Program-made: the position numbers and the translations under genes | Shown here: piece after piece, positions 1 through 8,135 of the stretch | Numbering within the stretch: the first letter of the stretch is position 1 | How the letters are laid out: every line of letters starts with the position of its first letter | The notes under the pieces: generated by a model | Database searches by the model: none | Seen by the model: the letters and a program-made list of their open reading frames with translations, nothing else | What the model was told of the DNA's origin: nothing | Assembly (NCBI GenBank): GCA_030734395.1 | Contig: JAUZTG010000041.1 | Span: forward strand, 1,240,001-1,304,000 | Source of the DNA: Sarocladium kiliense | Taxonomy: Eukaryota; Ascomycota; Sordariomycetes; Hypocreales; Sarocladiaceae | Direction of reading: 5' to 3' | DNA: 64,000 bases

Positions 1-104
1 ATCCAACTGCGCAAGCGCATGTATGGTGTTGGGAGGTACAACGTCGTCTAGGTCGTCAGCAACTTGAAGATAGCGCACGCCACAATTCAGATCATCAAGG
101 CATG

Positions 105-490
105 TTACCTATCTCCCCGCCGCTTCATTCAGTTCCCCAGATGTTCGGATAGCTTAGCTTACCCCACAGCTTCCCCACGATTCAGTCGGTGTGAAGGACG
201 ACTATTGTAAGCAGGGCTACGTATTCCAGTCCGATGATGGGTTCAAGTTCAAGCCGCTAACAAGTCGATGTCTTATCTCCCCGCTTTGCACTAGAACTCA
301 ATGATCTTGAGTTCGTTTTGCACCATAGCTTCCCCGCACCACTATTGATCCTGCGTAGAGCCGTCCCTTCAGTTATGTGCATTATGTTCTCCTCAATAGC
401 CAGCCAGACATAGTACAGAACGAGGATGGCAGCGTTATCTCCCCGGAAGCTAGCAACACATTCGGCTACGCGGGCCAGCTTCTACGATTA
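105..490. repeat. Degenerate ~160-bp array with CreA/GATA-like composite sites
   Basis: The 10-mer TATCTCCCCG occurs at 110-119, 274-283 and 436-445 (spacings 164 and 162). Each copy is followed by AGCTTC, at 168, 327 and 477. Copies 1 and 3 also share ACGATT just after AGCTTC. Read on the minus strand the 10-mer is CGGGGAGATA, which joins a CreA-type SYGGRG site to a GATA core. AGCTTCCCC at 168 and 327 gives two further SYGGRG matches. No reading frame crosses the segment. It lies 210-590 bp upstream of the alcohol dehydrogenase start, so it may be a carbon/nitrogen-responsive promoter array or a decayed minisatellite. The repeat is seen directly; the function is inferred. Confidence 0.5.
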
Positions 491-699
491 GGCTACACAG
501 AAAAGCGCCATACAATGATCTTGAAGAAACAAGGAAGAGAGCCTCCCTAGGATTATACCTACGAGCGGATGGTGTCAATGTCCATTCCTTGGTGCCCTAT
601 CTACATCACGAGGTTGTGTCCGCGTTGACTTTCCATAATCACGAACCAGAGACCGTCAAATGCCCTTCTGAGAACCGATATCGCGGTTGGCAGTGCGAA

Positions 700-1998
700 A
701 TGCCATTCCAAAAAGCCCTCTGGGTTACTAGTCCAGGACCCAATGACAGTGTCGAGCTGAAAGATGGTGTGCCTGTCCCTGAACCCGGCCCTGGACAGGT
801 CCTGGTTCGAATACAATACAGCGGTCTTTGGTATGTAATGAAGACAGCTGTTCAGCAATCGGAACCTCCCGCAAAGTGTTGCCCTCTCATTTTGATAAAG
901 TCACTCAGATGTTTACAACATAACCGGCGCTCACCCAATGGAGACCAACGTCCCTGGGCACGAAGGAGTAGGAATCATCGTCAAACTTGGGAGAGGAGTC
1001 GATAGCTCCAAGTGTAGCCTTGGTCAACGCGTTGGGATTAAATGGATCAATGAGACCTGTAGGCAATGCGAGATCTGCGAGCGAGACGAGACGGCCTGTC
1101 CGTCACAGCACAACTCGGGCCGGGATCGTCCAGGAACTTTGCAGCAGTATGCTTGCGTCGCAGCAGACCATGCCTCACCAATTCCTGATGGGCTCCCGGG
1201 GCATTTAGCTGCCCCATTGCTATGTGGTAAGCAGCGCGAATGCTCTGAAAGATTGTGTGCAGGCATTGATGAACATGCTATAGCCGGACTCACCATGTTC
1301 TCGGCTATTCGAAGAAGTAACACTAGAAAAGGTGACTTCCTTGTCATCACTGGTGCTGGTGGTGGACTTGGACATTTGTGAGTCTATTCTTTACTTCGAT
1401 ATGCGTTTCTTGCTAAGAGCATCCTATAGAGGGATCCAAATTGCTGCACATCAAGGACGACGAGTCATCTCAATTGATGCGTAAGTCAAAGTCCGGCAAC
1501 GTGAAAACCTAGATACTGATTTGAACGCTTTCCAGAGAAAACAAACGCAACTTCTGCCTTGACATAGGCTCCTCACACTTCTTCGCCTTTGACGACCCCG
1601 ACCTCGAATCCAGCTTGCAACAGCTCACAGGCCACGGTGGCGCCCATGCTGCCATCTGCTGCGCAGGTAACCCTCAAAGCTACACATCGTCCCTTCGATT
1701 GCTTCGTCGGGGTGGTGTTTTGGTCTGTGTTGGGTTGCCTGCAGACACTTCGTATCAATTACCAATAGGTCCATTCGATATGGTTGTCAAAGGTCTCAAG
1801 ATCGTGGGTTCGTCTGTTGGGACTGAGGAAGAGCTCCAGGAGCTGCTGAAGTTGGGTGAAAGTGGGAAAGTCGTGGCACAGACGGAGGTCATGCCTTTTG
1901 GTCGTTTCCAAGAAGCGATCGATAAAGTCGCGAGGTCGAATGTGATGGGGAGGATCGTCTTGAAGATAGATGGAGAGGGTGCGCTGGGTCGTCCGTGA
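700..1998 (+). CDS. Zinc-containing alcohol dehydrogenase (MDR/ADH1 type)
   Basis: Five exons (700-830, 901-1226, 1284-1377, 1430-1480, 1536-1998) give 354 aa, the usual length for cytosolic fungal ADH. The enzyme interconverts primary alcohols and aldehydes with NAD(H). Visible signatures are GLCHSD with catalytic-zinc Cys44, GHE with His64/Glu65, and the structural-zinc cysteines C97, C100, C103 and C110; the last spacing is one residue shorter than in yeast Adh1. The Rossmann loop GAGGGLGHLG is split by intron 3. No signal peptide is seen. The ATG at 700 is chosen because MPFQKALW begins the conserved domain. Intron 1 must use an AAG acceptor (ends at 900), because the next CAG three codons later would create TGA. 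The substrate is not determinable; it could be another medium-chain dehydrogenase acting on alcohols. Confidence 0.9.
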
Positions 1999-2415
1999 TG
2001 TCGTTCGCGCAGGTAAACTTCACATGTGAACACAGATACTTCAGATCTAGTGAACGAGTGCAGAGTCCAAAGTGATCTTACTTTGACCAATCGCTTCCGG
2101 TTTTGCTTCAGCATGGCACAAATAACGTCGATTGATTCATACAGACGGGTATCACCGGCTCTGAAAGCCATTTCCCCTTTCTCCGATGTGAGGAAACCTC
2201 CCTGATTACCTTCAACTTTTTCCATCAAATCAAGTCCCCAAGATATGCTCCCAGAACGCCTTCGGGGAAACCCCCCAATAGTACGATTATTAGCCCCCTT
2301 CCATGTATGGAAAAGGGGGAGAGAGGAAACTGATCGCGCAGTCGTATGTCGTGAAATCAACTTGATCCACATAATGTGTAAAGTTTGAGAAGAGAAAGGA
2401 TTTGCCGTCTCAGGA
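1999..2415. other. Tail-to-tail intergenic region
   Basis: This gap separates the convergent ADH and glutaredoxin genes and should hold both 3' UTRs. It contains an imperfect hairpin at 2294-2319. Open frames here start at non-ATG codons and overlap the ADH 3' end; I see no gene. Confidence 0.6.
2294..2319. repeat. Imperfect inverted repeat between convergent 3' ends
   Basis: CCCCCTT pairs with AAGGGGG and the inner CCAT pairs with ATGG, with a two-base AA bulge and a very short GT loop. It could act as a bidirectional 3'-end hairpin. Role is inferred from position only. Confidence 0.35.
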
Positions 2416-3378
2416 TCACAGCCTCTCTGTGATTTTTACCTCCTTCCTCCCCAACTCCACGAACTTGTCGACCAGCTTCCTTCCCTCGTCCAATGCAACC
2501 AACTCATCAGCACCACCCAGGCTTACGCCATGGACCATGATGTTCGGCACGGTCCGTCTCCCCGTCTTGCGCAGAAGAGCATCCTGAAGAGCTTCGCCCA
2601 TAGGGTGCTCATCCAGTTCGACGACGTGAGGGGCCGGTGTGACGTGGTATTTGTCGAGGAGGAGGGCTTTTGCGCGCTTGGAGTGTGGGCAGTAGGATTT
2701 AGAGAAGATGGTGACAGGGGCTTCATCGAGAATGGAGGAGAGAGTCTTTTCGGCGCGGGCTTCGGGACTGAGGGTTTCTTCTTTGGGCTTTTCGGGTTCG
2801 GCGACTGGTGGAACTGCGGCGGCTGGAGGAGCAGCAGCAGCTGGAGGAGCGGCAGCGGGGGCGGCTGGTGGTGGTGGCTTCGGCTTCTCTACTGGAGGTG
2901 CCACTGCCGGTTTCTTCTCTTCGACAATGTCCTGAACGACAGGCTTGGCTGCTCCAGCTGCGTTTCCGACACCGATGACCTCGCTTGGTGCATCCGGCTT
3001 GAGGACCTTCTCGTTTGCGCTATCCTTCGCGGCCTGCTCTGCAACCTTCAGCCTCTCCTTAAGCTGACTTGCAAGCCTGTGATCGTCCGCATCGACATCT
3101 CCGTCGGCGTCTCGATCGGCGGGTAGAGTGTGCGCATCGGCGCGCATGTGTTCGTCTATTGGCGGTGGAGCGGCGCCTTCGGGTGGAGGGGCATTGGCGG
3201 CGTGTATGCTGTTGGAGGAGCTGGTGTGTTTGTGGGGGATCTGTGTGTTGTCGCCGTCCATGGCTTGGACGGTGCGGTGGTAGAAGTCATGGGAGAAGGG
3301 TTGTGTGTAGAAGAGGATAAGGATGACGGAGGCGACGGCCGCGAGGGAAAGGAGGCGGATCCGTCGTGGTGATGGCAT
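2416..3378 (-). CDS. Membrane-anchored monothiol glutaredoxin (Grx6/Grx7-like)
   Basis: Single exon, 320 aa. An N-terminal anchor (about residues 8-25) predicts a type II protein of the ER/Golgi lumen, as for yeast Grx6 and Grx7. Next come an acidic stretch, a helical charged segment (101-125), a long Pro/Ala linker (155-200) and a C-terminal glutaredoxin domain (about 213-318). The active site is C230-P-H-S233, with no resolving cysteine, so monothiol chemistry with glutathione is expected. The cis-proline TVPNI (277-281) and the GGADE glutathione-binding turn are present. Residues 88-99 read as an EF-hand-like loop (D88, D90, D92, G93, V95, D99), unusual for this family. It shares a divergent promoter region of about 1.1 kb with SIL1. 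Confidence 0.85.
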   Translation of the reverse strand: MPSPRRIRLLSLAAVASVILILFYTQPFSHDFYHRTVQAMDGDNTQIPHKHTSSSNSIHAANAPPPEGAAPPPIDEHMRADAHTLPADRDADGDVDADDHRLASQLKERLKVAEQAAKDSANEKVLKPDAPSEVIGVGNAAGAAKPVVQDIVEEKKPAVAPPVEKPKPPPPAAPAAAPPAAAAPPAAAVPPVAEPEKPKEETLSPEARAEKTLSSILDEAPVTIFSKSYCPHSKRAKALLLDKYHVTPAPHVVELDEHPMGEALQDALLRKTGRRTVPNIMVHGVSLGGADELVALDEGRKLVDKFVELGRKEVKITERL

Positions 3379-4522
3379 TGTGGATGTGTGGTTGTTGGGA
3401 TGGAGTCGAGGGAGGGAAAGGGCCCTGCTATTGATGGTGTTGGTGATGGTTGCCGAGGATTCGGGTTGTGAGATCGTGTCTCAGTTTGGTAGCCGGCTTT
3501 TCGACGGAATCTGGGACACGGGGTCTGGTCGAAGGATAGAAAGGGAAAGAAAATGCTGATCGTAGTGGGTTGGATGGTAAGAAGGGAAATGGGTTTCGCG
3601 AATGGAAGAAGAGAGGGGGGGGAGAAGGGGATGCACGGGAAAGGAGAAGATGGGAGGTGAGGCTGATGATGGTGAACTTCAGTTGAATTGAATTCCGGTT
3701 GCAGGTACTCCATACAGTTGGCGGGCAGCCGAGCTCCAGCGACGATAGGCGACAATGCCTGCTGGGTTGGGCATGCTAAAGGGGCCCCGCTAGGCTACCT
3801 ACAACTAGGTAGCTTCTGGGCAGTGACCTCACAGACAGCCACGGATGGCGGTGGACTGTGGCTGGTGAAGCAGACGATGTATTTCAGACCAAGATGTGTG
3901 CTGTACTGTATGTATGAAAGTACATAGAACTAACTGTAGGATAACTCAAGAGTCCTTCAGAGAAATCTTGAGTCGTGGCTTTGCATTTCATAGACCAATT
4001 TAGGGGACGATAGGGAGAGACACATGGCCGTTACCGTCACTTGGCCGCCGTTGAAGCTGAGTGCCGGATGCACCCCACACCACTCCCTGTCTCAGCGCGC
4101 TAACTGGGCCCTCACGAAGCAAGCGGTACCTGAGAAATTGGCGGGCCGACACCATTGAAGCATGTACCTTTTAGAAGATGCCAGAATGGCCTCAGCAAAG
4201 CCAAACTTGACACTTTTCGACTCCATCGTGGTGTAAGTACATCTGGCCTCTCACCATCTCTTGACTCATCCCAGACATCGTTTTCCATTCATATAACATC
4301 ACGTTGATACCCTGGTACCGTCGACTCGTCTTTTGTTTTTTCTGTTAAAGGACTCTCTGGACAGGCTCCCGAGAGTCAAGGTCAGGGCAGCTGTGCATAT
4401 CAACTTTCACCAAACACCAGCAACCTACTCGTGTCAACACTTTCCGCTTCTGCCATCACTAAGATCACATGACGGTATCCCTTCCAGACATACCAACAAC
4501 CTCCATTCTAGACACGACTATC
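3379..4522. promoter_or_regulatory. Divergent promoter region, glutaredoxin / SIL1
   Basis: Both flanking genes read outward from this 1.1-kb gap, and both products act in the secretory pathway. It contains a perfect 8-bp inverted repeat at 3794-3813. The half nearest the glutaredoxin is purine-rich on the + strand, that is, pyrimidine-rich in its leader. I looked for a Hac1-type UPR element (CAGNGTG) and saw no convincing one. Confidence 0.5.
3794..3813. repeat. Perfect 8-bp inverted repeat, 4-nt loop
   Basis: GCTACCTA, loop CAAC, TAGGTAGC. A flanking G.T wobble and an A-T pair extend the stem to 10 bp. About eight 8-bp hairpins with short loops are expected by chance in 64 kb, so this may be fortuitous. 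Confidence 0.4.
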
Positions 4523-5800
4523 ATGGCGCGTCCACGCTCACGCCGCCAAACCTTGCCGATCCTGGCGTCATTACTCCTCCTACTCTTCGCCCTCGCCTTC
4601 CTACCAGCATCCGCATCAGCCTCGACACCCCCCAAGCACAGCCCAAAGGCAGACACAGACCTCATCTGCCACACTTCAGATCCCAACGAATGTTATCCAA
4701 GGATATTCCAGCCCACAGATGAGTTCCAGACCGTTCATGATGACCAGGAATTACCCAATGGCCTTCATGTCCGTATGAACATCTGGACCGGTCAGAAAGA
4801 GGCCAAGATTAATGTTCCAGACGAAAAGGACCCGACACTTGAAGGACTACCTGTGGATCAGGCTGTCCTCGTGGTTGATCCGCAGCCAGAAGATGCACCA
4901 AAGATTCCACGCGGTGCACCGGCGTACGAACCAGTCGGAAAGGTCAAAGGGCCGGAGCATGAAGCGCAGTCCTTCCTGGATGCCATGAAGATGCTCAAAA
5001 GCGGCGTCATTGAGAGCAATGAGGCGTTTGATAATTCGCTTGAGGCTTTGGAGGACATCTCTCACGACATGTACTATGGTCTCAAGACCGCCGAGAACCT
5101 GGACGTCATCAAAGCTCTGTTCTGCCTCATGGAGCAGCAGGGCATTGAGCCTGTCAACGGAGCCACGCCTCGAGATCAACAGGCTGCTTCCATCATCTCA
5201 GCAGCTCTGCAGAACAACCCTGCGTCGCTGAAGGTGGTGGCCGACAACTGGGATAGCATCATGGGCACGCAGTGCCCAGCCACACAAAAGCCCCTGAGCG
5301 ATCTGTTCTACAGCAGTTTCGTCCCTTCGCCCGCCGGAACCTCAAACATCTCCGAGGCAGCGGCAGCATCGAAGGCCAAGGCCAAGATCTCTGCCATCAA
5401 CGGTCTCATCAAGGATCCATCTATCAGGCGCCAGTTCATCGACAATGGGGGGATGGAACGTCTTCTGGAGGTCCTTCAAGTGAACCTCGAGAAGGCCAAG
5501 CCATCATCTAATGATAACAACAAGGATTGGAAGACAGCTCAGCGGCGTGTTGGCCAGCTGGTCCTCGACAATTTCCTCGATGAGGACATGGGCGCGAGTA
5601 TCGGCGAATGGCCGACTGCACCAGAATTGCCAGCAAAGGAGTGTGACATCCATGACAACAGGGCTGGATGTTGGGACAATAGAGTACACTCTCTCATGAA
5701 GGAGAACAAGAACGAGAAGAATCACTGGAGTAGAGATTTGTACCAGGCATGGACGGCAGCAAGAAAGCGAATGGGATCGGCTGAGCGGAAAGAGCTGTAA
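4523..5800 (+). CDS. SIL1: SIL1, nucleotide exchange factor for ER Hsp70 (BiP/Kar2)
   Basis: Single exon, 425 aa from the ATG at 4523. An in-frame ATG lies at 4469, but the signal peptide (Arg-rich n-region, then about residues 11-33 hydrophobic) begins properly only at 4523. Sil1 opens the BiP nucleotide-binding domain to release ADP in the ER lumen. The mature N-terminus has C49 and C57 around ECYPRIF, reminiscent of the redox cysteine pair through which yeast Sil1 reduces Kar2. The rest is helical-repeat sequence typical of the family (the EALEDISHDMYYGLK region and the RRQFIDNGGMERLLEVL armadillo-like segment). The protein ends in RKEL, a plausible KDEL-type retrieval signal. Its divergent neighbour is an ER/Golgi glutaredoxin. 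Confidence 0.92.
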   Translation: MARPRSRRQTLPILASLLLLLFALAFLPASASASTPPKHSPKADTDLICHTSDPNECYPRIFQPTDEFQTVHDDQELPNGLHVRMNIWTGQKEAKINVPDEKDPTLEGLPVDQAVLVVDPQPEDAPKIPRGAPAYEPVGKVKGPEHEAQSFLDAMKMLKSGVIESNEAFDNSLEALEDISHDMYYGLKTAENLDVIKALFCLMEQQGIEPVNGATPRDQQAASIISAALQNNPASLKVVADNWDSIMGTQCPATQKPLSDLFYSSFVPSPAGTSNISEAAAASKAKAKISAINGLIKDPSIRRQFIDNGGMERLLEVLQVNLEKAKPSSNDNNKDWKTAQRRVGQLVLDNFLDEDMGASIGEWPTAPELPAKECDIHDNRAGCWDNRVHSLMKENKNEKNHWSRDLYQAWTAARKRMGSAERKEL

Positions 5801-6115
5801 TTATGATACCAATGCATAGACTTGATTGATGCGAATTCCACCCTGAATAGGATAAGCTTAAGGACCTGTGATGTTCTAAAAAGACTTAAATTGACCGCGT
5901 AACCTGTGATTGTCTTTCTTTGGGAGCACTCCAGTCGCAGTCGATGGCTCCACGGGATGATGCAGGTGAACCCACATCAAAACTCACCATCTGCAACATC
6001 TACCTACCTCGACCACCTACCTCGACCACAATTCACACCTTCATTCTTCCGCATCTGTAGACTGTCATAAATTGTCCCAGAGTCGACTGATAAGAAGAAA
6101 ACAAATCTAACCCTA
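5801..6115. other. Intergenic region (SIL1 3' / SET-MYND promoter)
   Basis: The gap of 315 bp holds the 3' UTR of SIL1 and the promoter of the next gene. A short direct repeat, CTACCTCGACCAC, occurs twice near 6004-6031. No gene is seen. Confidence 0.5.
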
Positions 6116-7814
6116 ATGGCCTCCCTTGGGCCAGCGCTCGAAAAGCGCCCTCATCCCACAAAAGGTCACGCTCTCTACGCTCTGCGCCCATTCCCATCAG
6201 GCTCCCCCATCCAGGCCTTCACACCAACAATTCTCCTCCCCCAGACCTCCCATCTCGAAGTCCTCTGCGCCCACTGCCTCCGTCAACCTCCCGATGGCAC
6301 TGCCCCCCGTGCCTGCACCCGTTGTCGCGCAGCCTTCTACTGCGGCGCAAACTGCCAGACCCTGCACTGGCGCGCCGTCCATGCCAAGGAATGCAAGCCG
6401 CTGGCGAAGCTGAGGGAGAGGGAGGGTGAGGGAAGGTTATTACCGACGTTGGTGAGGGCGGCGTTGCAGGCAGCCGTGAAAGAGGAGATTGGGAAGGGGT
6501 TGGAAGGGATGGAAGGGCATACCGAGAGGTGGTTGAGCAGCGAGAAGTGGGAGGGGAGGGGAATGAGGGTGGCGGCGGCGGCGCTGGTGATGTATTCTGG
6601 GAGAAAGGACTTGACGATGGATATGGCGGCGAGGATACTCACACAGGTAGAGTCAGGTGCTCGAGAGAGTTACAAAGCATCGAGAGCTAACGAGTGTGAC
6701 CACAGATCCAGACAAATGCATTCCACAGATATGACCCCGACCTGGGACAGTTTGGCATCTTTTTCGAGCCGAACCTTGCAATGGCGAACCATTCGTGCAT
6801 TCCCAATGCCTTTGTGCAATTTATTGGCAGGGACGCGATTTTGAGAGCTGAGACGCCCATCGCAGCCGGGGATGAAGTCGAGATCTCATATACAGGCAAG
6901 TCGTATCGCCAGAGGTAGATGAAAGCTGTGTTCTTCAGTGGCTGACAATAGATTGTCTAGATAACATGCAGTCTTTACTTGTCCGTCAGCAGCAACTCGA
7001 AGACTACTTCTTTGAGTGCAAGTGCAAGCGCTGTATGGAAGACCTGAATGTCTACCAGGTCTGCGCTTCGTCTCCCAATCTCGATCTCAACAAGGAGAGC
7101 TTGGTCCCAGATCTCGTCAATGTGAAGCAACATCCTGCTGTTGCCGGTGGAACTGCAACTCGCCAAAAGATTCGGCAGTTTCTCGACACCACTGAGCCAT
7201 CCAAAGCTCAGCTGCACGAGATGAAAGCGGAGGGGCTTTGGGCACTTCCCGGGGTTGCGGAGTCCATCAATGCGGAGATCGTGGCCAGAATCGAGGATAG
7301 CAACATCTCCGAGGCGCTTGCTCTCGCTTGTCTTCAGGCTACACATAGCGATCCCTACCGGTACCCGGCGCCCTTCCACCCCGTCAGGGTAAAGAACCTG
7401 CTTGTCATCACCAAGCTCATTAGCAACACCGCTGCAATCACTGCGGGAGTGTACAGCTCCCTCAACACGCTTGGAGAACAAAACGCCAGCCTAGAGAAGA
7501 AGGTTCAAGACGGACTTGGCGACATTGATCAGGTCTCGTTGTGCCAAATGATCCTCATTCTCATCCTTCGCTGGGCGCCAAAGGGGTACGAAGCGACGTG
7601 GGATGTGAGTGTCATGGCGAAGGCTCTGTTGGATGACATTGATAAGTTGCCTGGACGCGAGAAAGAGCTCTCTCTGATCAACGCCTGGAAGGCTGAGCCT
7701 ACAAGTGACAGTTCGCAAGCGTTCTTCGACTTTGCAGTCGTCAAGCCTGTCAAGGCTCTAGCTGAGACTGCGAAGAGCTCGATGGACCTGGGCAAGACTC
7801 CAGACCCAAGCTAG
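6116..7814 (+). CDS. SET and MYND domain protein (SMYD/Set5-Set6-like methyltransferase)
   Basis: Three exons (6116-6646, 6706-6895, 6961-7814) give 524 aa. A split SET domain surrounds a MYND zinc finger: C51, C54, C67, C70, C76, C80, H89 and C93. The SET core has NHSCIPNA (about N205-A212), which binds AdoMet and shapes the active site, followed by GDEVEISYTD. A post-SET cluster FECKCKRC (about 259-265) and a helical C-terminal half follow. The family methylates lysines on histones or other proteins; the target cannot be read from sequence. Intron 2 starts with GC (GCAAGT) rather than GT; the junction ISYT-D is strongly conserved, so the GC donor is well supported. No localisation signal is seen. 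Confidence 0.87.
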
Positions 7815-8135
7815 ATAGTCGCATTGCCAATCCAATCTAGTTATCCTTTCTCACTCTGTGCTTTGTTATAATTATGCATGGAATTGGATGAACATGAGAG
7901 GGAAGTGTCGCCTGCTGTGGAGATATCCCACAGCAGGGGCGTGATCCACTGGACCACTTCGCAGGGACGGTGGTCATTGGCCAGCATACCCTGGCTGAGC
8001 ACTGATGCACCTGCACCACGGACATCGTGCCCCACCGAAATCTTGACTGCATCTCAACGCTGCTTTCGACTTTTCTTCTTCATCTCATCTCATCGCTCGG
8101 CCCGGCCCTCAACATAAAATTGTCACCGTCTGAGC
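7815..8135. other. Intergenic region with strong hairpin
   Basis: Region between two same-strand genes: 3' UTR of the SET/MYND gene and promoter of the exonuclease gene. It contains the perfect 10-bp inverted repeat at 7911-7937 and a pyrimidine-rich leader (about 8040-8110) before the downstream ATG. Confidence 0.5.
7911..7937. repeat. Perfect 10-bp inverted repeat
   Basis: CCTGCTGTGG, 7-nt loop AGATATC, CCACAGCAGG. The loop carries the palindrome GATATC. It sits about 100 bp after the upstream stop codon, where it could be a 3'-UTR hairpin, or it could be a dyad operator of the downstream gene. Confidence 0.6.

Noticed and set aside
1..51. Frame 1 reads IQLRKRMYGVGRYNVV then TAG, a possible C-terminus of an upstream gene
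   Set aside because: Only 16 residues are visible, with no family match; cannot be separated from chance.
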